A stretch of DNA of 64,000 nucleotides from Neodiprion pinetum (taxonomy: Eukaryota; Arthropoda; Insecta; Hymenoptera; Diprionidae), in NCBI RefSeq assembly GCF_021155775.2, contig NC_060236.1, positions 31,631,548 through 31,695,547 of the forward strand, in the 5' to 3' direction. A program made the translations under genes and the position numbers. The notes under the pieces were generated by a model. It saw only the letters and a list, made by a program, of their open reading frames with translations, made no database searches and was not told the DNA's origin. Shown piece after piece: positions 14,375 to 29,500 of this stretch; the first letter of the stretch is position 1; every line of letters starts with the position of its first letter.

Positions 14375-14557
14375 AAGCTGCAGACTATCGCCGAAGATTT
14401 TTGCGGTCTCGATGTCAACACGCCTCTAGGAGGTCAGGATCCTATCATTGCTGTACCGGTCCTCGCTTTCGAGGAGCATCTAACTGCCGTTGCTGCAACA
14501 TCGACCGGTGATTACACCGTTGTCTTTGTCGGCACGAGCGACGGCCATCTCAAGAAA
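14375..14557 (+). CDS. PlexA: PlexA exon: distal Sema domain segment
   Basis: This 183-nt exon encodes 61 residues and is phase 0 at both ends. It follows a TTCTCTTCTTGTTACAG acceptor and ends at an AAA|GTGAGT donor. It carries the plexin Sema signature DFCGLDVNTPLGG and the strand YTVVFVGTSDGHLKK. The next residues, VVVETATSAQ, come from the exon at 26524, about 12 kb downstream, and the join matches the family pattern for blades 6-7 of the Sema propeller, the ligand-binding module. Confidence 0.93.
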
Positions 14558-17500
14558 GTGAGTCGTCCCTTTTTTTTTTTTTTTTTCCTTTCCAAAGTTT
14601 CTTCTTCTCCCTCCTCGACCCTCTTTATTTATTTTTTTTTTTTTTTTTCAACTCTTATTTCGCTTCTTTTTCTAGTACTGAATTTCAATCATCTCCTACT
14701 TCTCGTACACCTTATTATCAGGCATTATAGTAATAATATACCGTGTATATATACATATAATGTATCTAATCTCTTCATCCATCTTATTTTACTCTCAGTT
14801 CCTTTACAATTTTTCCTAAGCTCCCCGCTTTCGTTTGTACCTGTAGTATGACGTTGAAAAAAAAAAAAAAATTTTCAATCAATTTTTCATCCAACGATTC
14901 TCGTGTAATATCTACGACGTATTACCTGCGTCAGTACGTACGTAATATATTTATATACGATACGTACCGTTATTGAAAATGAAATACAGATTTCCTCGAC
15001 GCATGAATGGACGGATATACCTATTATATGCGTATAAGAGTTACGTATACGCGGAGGTTTTATCCTAGACTAAGTTACGCCCACCTAATACCTACATTGA
15101 TCTATATTTGCCCGAGGACGAAGAAGCAGAAGCGTACTTTCTTATCTTACCTGTATTCATATGTTTATATATATATATATATATATATACATATATGAAT
15201 ATGTATAACCGCGGTTTATTCATGTATACATGAAATATAAAATCCGTCGAAACGCGAGTTCCAGAAAATTCGAATATAATCTTTTCGGAGAACGCGGGCA
15301 ACAATTGAGCTAACAATTTTTCTGCTTCTTTGGAAAAAGTGTACCTACTTTGATCTTGCACGAGTATGGATATCAAGTCTGTACAGTAATATAAAAATCA
15401 GATTAAACTTAGAGAGAGAGAGAGAGAGAGAAGGAGGGATCAATATTCACAAAAAATATCCATCCCGTGTCTAAGTTTATTTTCCTCAGACGTTATAATA
15501 TCATTTCTACAAAATAAATATCATTCGGAAAAATTTGTTGAAACGAGAATGAGATGGCAAAGTGAATAATAAGTAGAGAGAAAGAGAGAGAGAGAGAGAG
15601 GGAGAGAAAAAAAGGGTTTAATATTGAATTTATAAACGCTGAGCCAAGAGTTGGTATCAGATGTGATGAAAAAAAAATTTCCATCCCAGGTTTTTCGCTT
15701 CGCGTGAAGATTGGAAAATTTAGGAAAAATAGAAAAAGAATATATATAAAAAAAAGGAGAGAAGAGAGCAGAGAAAAATGTTTCTATAGAGGCGAAACGC
15801 AGAGAGAGAGAGAGAGAGAGAAAAAAAAAAGGGTAAACGTATAGCAACGTTTACACATCGAGCTGGGAACAAATAGGTTTTTCATTCGGGTAACGACGAT
15901 TCGCCAGATTTTCCACAGTCTCCCTACCATTTTCGTACCGTCGTTCGTTCAGCCTCGGTACAGCACTCGAGCGATTAATTACATTAATTGAATATTTACT
16001 CACTCAATCGTGAATCGAACTGGAGCCCATTCGGTAGGCAGGCAGCCATACTGTAGCAGTCGACGACTCGATGCAGGAGTATTGCCGTAGTAAATAACTC
16101 ATTTAACTATCCCCTACCCGATTGCAAAAGTCTATGCAGATGCTGTTGCTGTCGCCATTGCTGTTGCTGTTGCTGTTGTTGTTGTTGAATTCAAAGTGCA
16201 TCGACTATCGCATGGTCTATTCGTATATTATTTCTCGACGCGTACAAACAGCTTTGTTTACATTAGTTTTGATCGGATTATCATTTTCAACAATGGATTT
16301 AAGCTCCCGCAGCGTGAAATAAATTAACGGGGATGAATAATTTTATTATCTATATAACGGACGATTAGGAAATAAAATGTTTGCACATTTTTTTTTCCAA
16401 TTTTTTTTACATTTCGTTCAATAATTTAATATTTAATAATTAGAATGAAATATCAATCAATGACGATCGAATAAAACGTCACGACATTGTGTCATAAACG
16501 CGAGTTTGTCGAGGCGCGTGCTGCTGACGATGTAAGGTATACAACTGTATCGAAAGAAAAAGAAGAAGAAGGAGAGAAAAGAAAAAAAAAAAAAAAAAAC
16601 GAAGAAACCGTCTGTGGGAAATAAGAAATAAAATAAGGTTTATGGGGCAAAAAGGTGTTAAAAGTCGACGGGCTTGTCCTGCGCACAGATCCGACCCACA
16701 CGGGGATTACTATATAGAAATGATTGATCGTAGCCTAATGCCCGGCTAACTTTTGTTTCGGTTTTATGCTCGTATACCTCCATTGCCTGCACAGTCTGCC
16801 TACTATTATATTATACACACGTGGATGTTATTTTCTGTCTTACTTTCTTTCCGATTTTGCAAACTACGGCTTTGTTATCGTAACGAGTACGCAGTACCCG
16901 GAGTTTTCGGTGAAACTTGCCGCTTAACGCCGGCAGATAGGCAACCGAAACCACACACTGCATTCCTACACGTATGCAATGCGTATAACCACCGGTTGCC
17001 TGGATGTTGGCGTTTAGTGGTAATATTCACCGAAAACTCGTGGTTTTTGAGGGGATTTAGAACGTCGAAACAGCCGAGAATGCACTTTTTTCTTCAGGAA
17101 TTCATTGGGAGCAAATGGATGCGGGTAAAAAAAACATTCCCTTTGCACAATGTTTATTAATGGCTTGAATAGTATGAAACTAATTTTTTTTCATCACGTA
17201 AAGTTGATAGCATTGACCGGATGTAGGGTCAAAGGTTAGGTCATTGTTTTTTCATATGCTTCGTTTTGCAGCGATATCTTGAGTGTTCCAGTGGACCGAT
17301 TTCAGTCAAGTTTCACTGAAATGCTCCCAGGGCTTGTAGTTTTTCCGGTCTTGCTTGGAGAAAGAAGAAAAAAATCGAGCAAATTCAACCATTTTTGTAG
17401 AAGCATCGATTTTTCATTAAAATTCCAAACTTTGTTAATCAATATATAATCAAGACACTAGAGTTTTTCCGGCAACTTCCGAGTACGGTCCAAAAATGAC

Positions 17501-20500
17501 GCGCGTGCTGAAATCGATCGGAAGGTCAGTTTTCGAGAAATCGTGCAAAAATTCTAAAAAACAAAATAAAAATCAAATTGGAGAAAAACGTTCTGAAAGT
17601 TTTTGATGACTTGTCGATACTCATTCCACCGTGATACGATGTTTCTCGTGCAGCATTCTCTTCGATCTCCTTTTGTTTTATGATTTTTTGTCCAATTCCC
17701 AGATTTCGAAGAAAGTCGAGTTTGCGGATTACGCAACGATCGACGCGTTCGCCTGACAAATCCGTAAGTTTTCGTATTTTTCAATAATTGAAACGCCAAA
17801 ATACGCCGCAAGGATGGCACTTTCGAAAAAGCTACAACGGAAAACAAAAGAAAGAAAATATAAATCATTTTTCAACGCACTAGTCCTCTTAAGAAAGCGT
17901 AGAGGGTGGTAAATGTGACATCGAAACGATTCTTATTTCCGTACACTTGTTATTATATGTACATTGTATACACGCTTGCACGTGGATATCGGATATGGCC
18001 CGGGAACTCTGTTATACCTTGGAAAAGTACGATAAATAATTCGAAAGCCATAAGAGACACGGTACCTTATAACATACACAGCAGCAGTAGCAGCAGATGT
18101 AAGGCGAATTATATTTTCATTTCGTCCGTCGAGTATAGCAGCGTCAAGTTGCACAGTTGTTTCACTCTTTTCGTACCTATCCTGCTTTCTACATCGTGGC
18201 ACAAGGATGCGTTGTCCTTATTTAATATGCATTGTTACATTTTTAGAAAACACACGACCGTTGTGGGTTCCAGCTTTATGCCAAAAGTGATGAAATATTT
18301 ATGCATATACATGCACACGCGTTATTAACTTCATATTTTTCTTACTGTACCTATTTGAAAAAGGCGTAGCAAATCACTTTATATACTTTTTGCAACTAGT
18401 TTTATTGCGTTATGCGAATTTTTATATTTCAAAGATTCATTACAGATTTTCTTCGACGTATCGTTTATCTAGAATTAACACCTGAGATTTGACATCGCAT
18501 GTTCAAACTTCTACATGCATACGTATAGTTAACTGTAACAAACGAATACAGTTAAAAATGATTTTTTTCTTCTTAATCCTTGACCGTTGCGCATGCATTG
18601 TGTATGTAAACGAGTTAATTAATCGGGACATGAATTATTTTCACGGTATGTTGTGGGAAGAATTTTCGAGGAATAAGGTAAAACTAAGGCCAAGTCACTT
18701 ATCACCTTTATTCTTTCCAAATGAAGAAGAACAACTACACTCGACTTTACTTTTACTGTCAGACAAATCGCGAGTCACGTCGAGCGCTGTTGTTGCAGCT
18801 GTATTGACCCCGGAAAATCGTCTCTTTTTCGCGCGGTCAGATTCAGGCTCCTCAGCACGTATCCTGCGGAACCTAGAAACCGTACCATAAAATATCGCCG
18901 GACGGTATAGCGGCGTGCCTAATTGTCCTGTGCAGGACACGCGGGGCAAGCCTGCAGGATGCCTAGTCGCCTAGTCGAGGAGTCGAGGGCCGGTCGAGTA
19001 GGGCCAGAGTACCGTTAAAGGTGAGGAGGAGACAGGCTCCATGGGTATACTCCAACCATGCCCGATGGCGGCGGCGAGTATCGTTGGAATAAGAGGACTT
19101 GGCGTGATACAGTGTTGTCCATAATACGACGAGCCGGCAGTGTTACCCACGGTCTTATATACAGGTCTTGAAACTCGTCGAAATTTGCGTGGTGGGGGAA
19201 ATACGCTTACGCTGTATTTTTCGTTTCTTGACGCTGCCGCTAGTTCGCACTGTCGTAAGGTAATGTTCGCAAACACAACCTCTAAATTCTATCTAAATAT
19301 GCTTTATCCTTTTGGGTTGTTTCATCAAAATCTTATTCAAACTCATTTGAACCGATAATACGGTTAGACGAGGTGATGGACCTGTTTCTATCTCTTTCCC
19401 AAACAACCTTACTCTACCGCTCCGCCTCTAGCGGCCCCAACCGGAATTAAATACTATTTCTTAAGCGTTCAGCCCTCTGTATGTCTGGAGACTCTACTGG
19501 TGGGGTTCTGTCCTCTTATTTAAGCACAGGCCGTTTCGAATAGTGACCACGAGTGTCGCTGCTATCGAGGGATTCAGGCTGTGTGAGAGAGACGGAAAGA
19601 GATTTCAAAACCACGGACGGTCAACAACCTGTTTCCATCTCTTTCGCACGGGTGCTGTGTAAAAAATCAGCAAAACCCAAAATCAGAATTGTCAGAATTC
19701 CGAACATCGATATATCGAAAAGTCACAATCACGAAAGAACAAAGTGTGTGAATCCTCGTTAAGCCAGATATTATGGAAATAGAATATAAAAGTATCGAAA
19801 TTTGAAGTTATAGAATTTAGAATACACAACTGGTGAAAATTCCGGAAGGCCATTCGCAGAATGAGGCAAATGCGATTGCTCGCAATCACAAGTAAATAAC
19901 TTTCAGATGGATCATGAAGTAGAATTTTCAGCTATTCGTATTCATAAATGCGAAGGAGTATCAGAACGGTTAGAACTGAGAGTAGTAATCTCATAGAAAA
20001 TTCGGAATATAGAATTGCAGTATATCAGAATCGTCAGAATGAAGAATCGCAATATATCACAAGAGTCAATAACTCATATGATATTAGAAGCCGCGAAATA
20101 TAAGTTTATGATAATCAAAAGTCAAGTCAGCAAATAAAAACAGGCACATCGTTGGCCACACTCTAAAGGGCTAACCCAACAGCTTTAACAACTCAAAGTT
20201 GTCCATTTGCATTGCGTTCGTTCTTCTTTATTAAGTATTGGGTGAAGAATTTGCTTGATTCTGTATATAAAACATTTTACAATTCAAAATAGATCAGTTG
20301 GATAGACTCGGAATGTGAAATTCTGGTGGTAAGCCATCTATGTGGTTACTTGCGGAATACCGATCTTTCTGAATTGTACGATTCTGAATAATGACCATTC
20401 TATATTTCTGGATATCTGTTTTCCGCCGTTTCTAGATGATGAAGTTCTAACTTTTATTTTTATAATATTTGTGAATACATTTGAGAATATGAAACTTTCT

Positions 20501-23500
20501 ACAAATTCATTCTCTAGAATATTGACTTTATTCATTATTAAATTCTGCATCTCTGAATTCTTGGATTAACGTTCCCTGAAGTAAGTGGGTTCGGACAAAT
20601 AGAGCTCTCTACTAAATACATTTTAGGTAAACTGCAGCTTTTTATTGGGCAACATTCGGGACTTGAAATTTCTGATAGTATCTGTTCTCTCATATTTGAT
20701 ATTCGAGTTTATTAAATTCGAAATTCTGGCCATTCTGATTTTCGGTTTTTCTGATTTCTTACCCCCAACCCGCTCGCACAGCCTGAATCCCTCGATAGTA
20801 ACGACACTCGTGATCGCCAGGCGAAACGGTCGGTGCTTCAATAAGAGGGCACACCCGTCACTGAAATTTTGAGCGAGTTCCCAGAGACCTCTATGTAAGA
20901 CCGGGGTGTTACCAATGCTTCTACGACGCCATGGTCTTGGTGGTGAGAAGAAGAAGCGTGTCTCTGTCTCTTCGTGGCGTTGAGTCGCGTTGCCGAGAAC
21001 ACTCACCGAGTTGTACCCACGCCGATTATCGTACTCGTACCAACCACATCGCCTTGGCTCACCGGAAGATTATGATCTAACCCTAAACCCTAAACCCTGA
21101 ACCTAAACTCGCGGTTGCGATTTCGTTGAGGTTGTCCGAATCTAACAAGCGACGACGTTAAAGCAGCGTCCCCATTTCTGTAACTTGTACCCATGGAGAA
21201 ATCGTGTGCGATGTTCGTGACGACGCAACGTATAAGCTCAGCTAGTCCGAACAATGAATCACCGCTTATCGTTTGAAATTCCTCGATTTCGACCCTTAGA
21301 TAAACATTCGCGACTCCTCCTACGCTTCCTCTTCCTCATCCCGTTCTCTCACACATACACATACACGCGCATTTGTGTGCAACGTATACCTATAAGGTAC
21401 TAGACGATCACCGTCGACAACGGTCCTTCTCTCACCCTCACTTACAAGCTCACCGAAAACCACTCTCGATTTCTAACCCTTTTCATCGAATTAGGTGTCC
21501 GGGAGACGGAAAAATGGAACGTCAATATTTGACTTGGTCCATGACGCTCTCCACCGTCGTTTGTTGCTCATGTTTTTTCCCAGGGTCTGGTGTAAGCGTT
21601 ATTTTAGGTTTTTATACCTCGGATATATAAATGAAATTTTCCGTCTTGCGGGGCACGGCGTTTCCTGCATGGACTTTCAAGATTTAAGTTATCTTGGGAT
21701 GGATGTTCATTTAATTACTGAAAATATTCACTAGAATTAACCGTCTGTGTGGGGTTGAAATTTTTTATCTTTTTGTCAATTCTCGTTTGTCGAGAGTGTT
21801 GGTATAGTGTGGTACAAGAGGAGAAGCGCAACTTAAGAGCAACTGGAATGTCACTTTTGAGTACTCTTGACGCGCATATGATTAACAGAGTAACGTTTGG
21901 ATTAGGAAGTGAAAAAATAAGAATGATAAAGACACTTGGAAAGAAAGGGAAAAAACCGGTAATGAGGTGAGATGAGGACGTGGAAGAAGCGGTTGGTTTT
22001 ACACGAACGAACGGGTTTTCTTTGCCGGGAGTGCACAATGAAAATACCTCCCGATGATGCGCGAGAGATAAAAGGAATGCATCTCTGCATATGCGGTTCA
22101 CGGATGTATAATAGTCCACATATTATATAAGAAAGAGATAAATTGAACGAATGGAATTCACCGTCTGTATGTGTTATACGTTATAACATATATAGGAAAG
22201 TGACTTCGTACAAGTCCCGATTTCTGTATGAGATGGTCGGGTTTGTGTTCACCTCGATCTCTCCTAAGTACCAAGGCTCGTTCCGTCGTTCATCGTCCAT
22301 CGTCCATAGTCCATATGCTCGTACGAAGAAGACGACGACGACGATGAGAAGCGTACCGGCGTTTATAGTATAATGCAGACGGAAGAAGGTGGGCATAGAA
22401 GCACACGATGTAGGATAGATGGAGTGAAGCCTCTCTCTCGCTCTCTCTCTGCATGCGTGTGTAGACAAAAAGTTGACTGAGAGCATAAAGGACAGACTCA
22501 TTGTCGGTCGAGGCTATGTCCCAGGAGTTTGCAGCTTCCAGCCCACACGTATACGCTCATTATACGTATAAGGTGTAATGGTTTATCTTTGTTCAAACGT
22601 AAACACAAGGGCCTCTAAAATATGCAGATTAAAAGGAAGACCGTAAATAATATCTGCAGGAGCTGCTGGTATAATATAGCTGAGAGATGTGTGGGAGAAG
22701 GTGGGCCCAGGTGGGGAGAGGTCGGTAATATGTTAACAAGATACCTTACCGCCAGGGATATATTTAGGAGATAGAGTTTGTCTAGGGCCTGGGAAAGAAC
22801 CCGACTCTCTCGGTCCTTTTTAACCCCCTGAGAAAGTTTTCTTGATGTCGTAGTAACGTCCTGTGTACCGGTATTCAAAAACACACAAGAAGGAAAAAAA
22901 AACAAATAAATAAATTAAGTGAAAGAGAGTCGCCGAGACGTGAAGGGAGAGGGGAACAAATAGACCAAGGAACGAAATTCTTTACCCAATAACGGTTTGA
23001 GTTACTTGCTTTCGTTTACTTTAGTTTGGTAGCAGTTTGCTGCTAACTCGTTTAACAATCCGTTTAGCGCCTGATGATTGCGGTCACCGACTGATTGCGG
23101 TTTTCTCCCGGGTATTTTATTCCCTCCCCCCCTTTCATTCTATTTACATCCGAAAAACGTTCGAGCACTTTCCTCCTTTGGCATCTGTCCGCGGTTTTAC
23201 ATTGTGGGTACTTAGACGTAAGCTACGTTGCTGAGTCTTGGACTGTTGGCTTATCAGAGCGGTCAGTTGAGGAAGAATTTTATAAAACAACGGAAGTTGC
23301 GGTGTTTTTCAAAGACGACCACGTGTGATTTATTTATCACACCAGGCAAATCGTTGGATACCGCGCATTACGATTGCTTCTTGTCTCACTCTTTTCTGCT
23401 CATTCCATTCTCATTTTACAATACGAGTATATTGCGTGACTCCTTGAACAAAATACGCGTCATTTGTTTCTGGTGATTGTTGACTGTGCCTGACGTCGAC

Positions 23501-26500
23501 TAATGTCTGTGTGCTCAAACGAACTTCTCGATACACCTTGGATTCCACTAGAGACACTGTACATACAGCATGGTGGTATAGATAGTGTGCTTGTACACGC
23601 ACACTTGGAAGCTTTCCCACATTTCGCACTTCGCGGAATACTACCGCGAATTAACTCAATTCGCAGATAATTGCACCTACGTTAGTCACTGTACTGATAT
23701 AGCTGATGATAGGTTACTCGATTTGCTCGGTTCATAGAGCCTGCTGGGAAATACATACATATCCGGTTTCTAGCTGGTTCTCATTCTCCTTTTGTTGTTT
23801 CGGGTTTAACTGTTCCTTGGAAGGATTCCTTGATCGCTAACTCGTCGTAACATTTACAGCTGATAAGTTAAGCAGGATTGGATAATTGCGATGCGGAACC
23901 AACGACGTGCAAGACTGACAATGAGGTAGACTACTATTGCCGATGATCTTTGCACATCGCGATATTCTTCGCACGTATTTCGATTAATTGTCTCATGATT
24001 GATATCATATTATTATCGACGATGAAACATGACACGTACACATACAGCATGTCCATACGATATGCGTACAGGCAAACCGCCTGCGGGCAAAGCGACAACG
24101 CGTCATCCTCGTCAATCCAGCTCAGAGGAATTTGAATAAAAAATGACCTGCCGCCGCTCACACAGTGGTCGTTAAAAGGATAGTGGCGTTCAAAAAAAAA
24201 AAAAAAAACTTTTTAAAAGCCTGGTAAAAAATTGAATTCGAGGTGGACTGGATTACGCAAGATGAATGTGCAACGAGGAGTTGGCGGACGTAACGAATAA
24301 TAACTGATAATTGAAAAAAAAAATATTGAAATTCTTCTTTCACTGTTCGAGAGAACCGTTTCAACTCTTGTTGCCTCTTGCGTGTATGACACGTACATTC
24401 TTCTCTACTTTAGAATCGCCTCGCTAACCATACCTACACATTTTCTACCGTTCATCGTCTCGAGATGATTATCGGCTTGAAAGAATTCATTGTTTGTTCA
24501 GTACGTAACGTCATGAACAAAAACTATCTTTCTAACGTTTTACTCCTTGTTTTTAAGCACCAACAACAGCAATAGCAAGTCCCGAAAGTTATCGTCAAAT
24601 CATGAGCGAAATAACACGTTGTGTGCATGGCTGGTTATATTGTGACCAAGTAGCACGTCGATCTCATGAAGCACATTGCTCCATAGATATTTCTTCGAAC
24701 GTGTAACACTAAGCTTCTCATTTCTTTCATTGTCAGCCAATGAAAGTAGTCGAACCAGCAGATTCCGTTTCGGTTCATAGGATACGAGAATAGTAATGAA
24801 ACTTTTGTTTCATTATCAATTTGGATACCTCAGAGGACGGTGAAAATCATTCTTGAAAGAACCAAGCATAGGTGCCCGCGTCTTTACGACTATAGGATTC
24901 TAGGTATATTACAGTGTCAATGCGCGTGTGTCTGCGTGCGTGAGGTTTCCTGTTTCATTGACTTTATCTTTGATGGGTGGTTCGAGCATAGTGTAGGTGT
25001 CTTCCAGGTGTTTTAACTGCACCGGCACGTGCGATAGTGGTGTACCTAGGTGGTACCTAGCTATACTCGTTCCGATGACCAAACTTACGGTGTACCAAAG
25101 CACCTCGGTCAGCCGGAAGAGGTATTGGTAGAATAAAAAGTGTACCTAATAAGGTGTGCGCGCATACGCAAGAGGAATTTATGACTCTTATCGGGTTGGA
25201 GAGATGATTGTAGTTATTACAGAAGGCTTGTACTCCACGATAAGAAGTTATTCTTAACTTATTGTATGAAAGGAAAAATGTGTCTAGAATTTAGAACTGT
25301 ATGGATGGACGATACACGCTTCTCCGTGTACCTATTGTCAGGGGAATTTTAACCCACAACTCTTTTCTGATGATAATCGTCGCCCCGGTGCCCATCGTCC
25401 TTCTCCTCGATTGGCCAACTAACTCATTATTATAAATTATCCGGAGCGTACCTTTGGAAGGAGGTACTGCTCACCCGTGTTGTTAATGACTCCAATCCAT
25501 GAACGTTCTTTATTTGTTTATTATTTTTATTCTCATACAGTAGATATCAAGCGTCATTATTTATCTCGAGTTGTAAATTAACAGATGGATCTCACGGTTT
25601 CGTTGTGCACTCGTTGTACTGTTACGTCTATGATCGTTCTTTGGGCTACGGCTACCATGTACATAAATACACCAGCTCCTAATGTTGCAGGGCGTATAAT
25701 TTTTTAAATCGTATCATTCTTTCACCTGTCAATTATAATGCGAAAGATTCACTCATCCTTTCCCGTCTGAATCCTATATCTATATATGTATACCGCATGG
25801 AGTCCGTAGTGGTTGACGGACAGGAGGTGTGTATCATCTGTTTAATAGTTAAGAAATATCTTGAATGAAATAATCACGGTTCCTGTCTTGTGGGCAGCGT
25901 TGCATTGCATTATAAATATAACGTACTCTTTCTCTCTACTAGCCGGTTAATTTATAGCAGTGGTATCGTTTATTTCTTTCTTCGTTTATGTAGGTACGCT
26001 TGAAGAAGTAGTTGAGTGTAGGTACGTACGTACATGCCTACATACCATAATACCCACATTGTACGAAGGTACGCCACGTCTGCAAGAGTAGGAAATTCGT
26101 GGGCGGGTCTGACCAATGTGGTCGACCACTTACCGCGCGTTTAGAGCAATAAAACTTACTTATACTCCCTTCTTCGGCGCCCTCGTTCTGCCCGCCAACC
26201 CACCCCCAAAAACCTACTTTGCTCTGAAGTTGTCAATTAACATGAAACACGCGTAAGTCTGGGTTAATCGTAAATCTTGGCCTGTGATCGATACCGCTTC
26301 CACTTCCGCTTCACCGCTACACTTCAACTGTTTCAACCCCTCGGCACCCTCGTGGATTTGGAATTAAGTCCGGCATCGTTCGGCGGCGCGTTACTTTCTT
26401 CCTTCCATCCTTCCTTCGACATCGTACTTGAGACAAAAACACACGAATGACGAATATAAATTAATCTTGAAGAACTTGGCTACTGCGGTCATTAATTTCT

Positions 26501-29500
26501 GGTTTTTTTTTTTCTCGTTTCAGGTCGTCGTTGAGACTGCGACCTCGGCTCAGAAGTATGGTGACCTTGAAGTGGATCCGAAATCCCCGGTGAATTCGGA
26601 CCTACATTTTGACTCTCAGCTTATGCATCTCTACGTAATGACACAACGCAAGGTGTCCAAGGTCAAAGTTCAGGAATGCTCGGTATACAAGACGTGTTGG
26701 GATTGCTTGGAGGCCAAGGATCCTTACTGTGGTTGGTGCTCGTTGGAGAACAAGTGCAATCTGAGAAGCGACTGTCAGGATGCAGCCACCGATCCCTTGT
26801 ACTGGATTTCGTACAAGAGCGGTCGGTGCACTACCATAGCAAGCGTCACTCCGAATCAGCTGCAAAGAACGACTGCAAGGACCCTGGATCTTGTGATAGA
26901 GAACCTTCCGACTCTCCCGGGGCAGTTTCTCTGCGCGTTCTCGGCCCTCGATAAAACCCTCATAACAAATGCTACTCGAAAATCGTACGGCGTTAATTGC
27001 ACCACTCCAAGGACCGATCTGCTGCCGTCGATACCCCAAGCCGAGCACCACTTCACGGCCAGATTGTCCGTCCGAATGACCAGCGGACCCGACCTCGTTG
27101 CCACGAATTTCACCTTCTTCGACTGTAACACGTACAGCTCTTGTACCCAGTGCGTTTCGTCGAGCTTCCCCTGCGACTGGTGCGTCGATGGTCACAGATG
27201 CACGCACGATACTGCCGAGAATTGCCGCAATGACATATTGGTCACCGGAGTCAGCGTGAGTAGTGCTTTTTGTCGAGGAACAGTTTTAACCGGATTGTTT
27301 TCCCTTCATTCAACCTGTGTTATATTGATCCGTTGTGTATTTGTAATTTCCAGAGAATCGGCCCGAGTTATAGAAGTGGACCAGGTTTCTGTCCTACTAT
27401 TAACGCCACGGATTCTAAAGAAATACTGGTCTCGTCTGGAATAAAGAAAAATATTCGTGTCAAAGTGCATATCATTGGGGTGAGCGCAGAATTTGATCAT
27501 AAATCTGAAAATTGTCGACCATGTTTAAGATGAAAGATTCTGCATGTAATACGATGGGATCAAAATTCTAAGTATTCTTCTATTTATCTCTTCAACAGCA
27601 ATTCATCGTACAAACGAGGTTCGTCTGTCAGTTCAACATCGAAGGACGTGTAACCAGCGTTAACGCACAGCTTCTAGCAGACACAATATATTGCGATTCG
27701 ACAGAATTTTCATACACGTCAAGGGCGCCTAACATCACGGTACCCTTCGCAGTGATATGGGGAGGCTCAAAGCCTCTGGACAATCCTGACAACATTCACG
27801 TTGTTATATACCGTTGTAAGGACATGGCTGACAACTGTGGCATGTGTTTGGCTCTCGCCCAAAAGTACGGATGCGGGTGGTGTCAAAGCTCTGATAAGTG
27901 CGAGGTGAAAGAACAGTGCAATAATCGAGGTTCCGGTATTTGGCTAAACAGAAATGAAACCTGCCCAAACCCGAAGATTCAATCGTTCGAGCCGCAGCTT
28001 GGACCCTGGGAAGGAGGTACCAACGTAACTATACGAGGAATAAACTTGGGGAAAACATTTGCCGATATATACGCTGGGGCGACGATTGCCGGACTTCCGT
28101 GCGAGCCTTACCCTGAACTTTACGTCAGGACGAAACAGATCGTATGCAGAGTTGACGGACCTGGTACTCCTCAGGAGCGAAAGGGACCCGTGATAGTCAA
28201 GATAGAGGATTTCCGTGGTTACTCGGACGTCAACTTTGAATTCGTCGACCCTGTCATCGAGTCCATATCGCCTAAGTATGGCCCTCGGAGTGGCGGGACC
28301 GTAATCAGGATAACAGGACGTTACATGAACGCCGGCAGCAGGATACTCGCTTTCATAGACAAGCTACCGTGCTCCATAATAAGCGCCGAGGCCAACGAGA
28401 CTCTCTGCATGACCAGTGCCAGCAACACCACTCGTAGCGGTGTGCTAAGGATGCAGTTTGACAGCGGAGTTAGGCAGTACAACGGCGTTTTCGAATACGT
28501 CGACGACCCCACGATAGAATCAGTCGAGAGCGGCGTTGCGGGACAGATCAAAATACCCAAGGGAATTCCCGCAGGTGGTATAAAGATATCGGTAATCGGG
28601 AAGAATCTTGGATACGTGCAGAATCCTCAAATGTACGTCTATTACGACGACAAAATGTTCGTCTCTCAGTGCGCTACGTTCAGCCATACAAACATGATAT
28701 GCAATTCACCCGCCGTCGAAGTATCCGAAGATACTCACCTGGACGCTGATCATCCACTGATGCTGGAGTACGGATTCCGCATGGACAATGTCACGGGCGT
28801 ACAGAATCTCTCCGCTAATGGGTTCGTGATGAATTTCATTGTATGCAGTGTTATCGTACCCTGACAACTTCCAATGCTTGTTTATACTGGGTGGCGTTCT
28901 TCAAACGTCGAAATCTTAGCATATTTCAACATTTATATCTCTTTTCTGACCAGTATACTTATCACTTACAGGCACAAAAACTTCCTGCTCTACCCGAATC
29001 CTGTCTACGACGTGTTCGAGGAGGAAGTGAAGTACTACAAAAGCGACTATCTCACCATAAACGGTCAGAACTTGGACCGCGCGTGTCAGGATTCGGACGT
29101 AACTGTCCAGATCGGCAATTCCTTCTGCAACGTGACGTCCCTATCGAGGCAACAACTAACATGTCGACCCCCATTACATCAGCCTCCAGCCTTGGACAAT
29201 ACGGGTCTTGCCAACAAGCAGGAACTTCCAGAGGTGATTGTAGTCGTCGGAGGTGGACTGAAGTATAAAATCGGGAAGCTCAGCTACGCCTCGCCAACCG
29301 GTATCAACGGGTCGTTGTCCAGGCCCGCGATGTACGGAGTTTCAGCGGCCATAGTAATCCTGCTGTTCATTTTCACGGCATTCCTCGTCGCTTACCGCAG
29401 GAAATCAACGGAGAGCAACAGAGTGCTGAAAAATATGCAGGAGCAAATGGATATCCTTGAACTCAGGGTCGCCGCCGAGTGCAAGGAAGCCTTTGCCGAG

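Larger units (their letters stand above)
14558..26523 (+). other. PlexA: Large PlexA intron (11,966 bp)
   Basis: GT-AG intron between two phase-0 exons whose protein join is continuous for the family, so no exon is expected inside. Contents seen: GA microsatellites (near 15412, 15580 and 15799), a TTG/CTG run (16141-16187), an imperfect palindrome at about 19508-20850, and a short CCCTAAA-type run at 21077-21107. A region around 17161-17870 looks repeat-like but I could not assign it. The rest is unremarkable. Confidence 0.85.
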
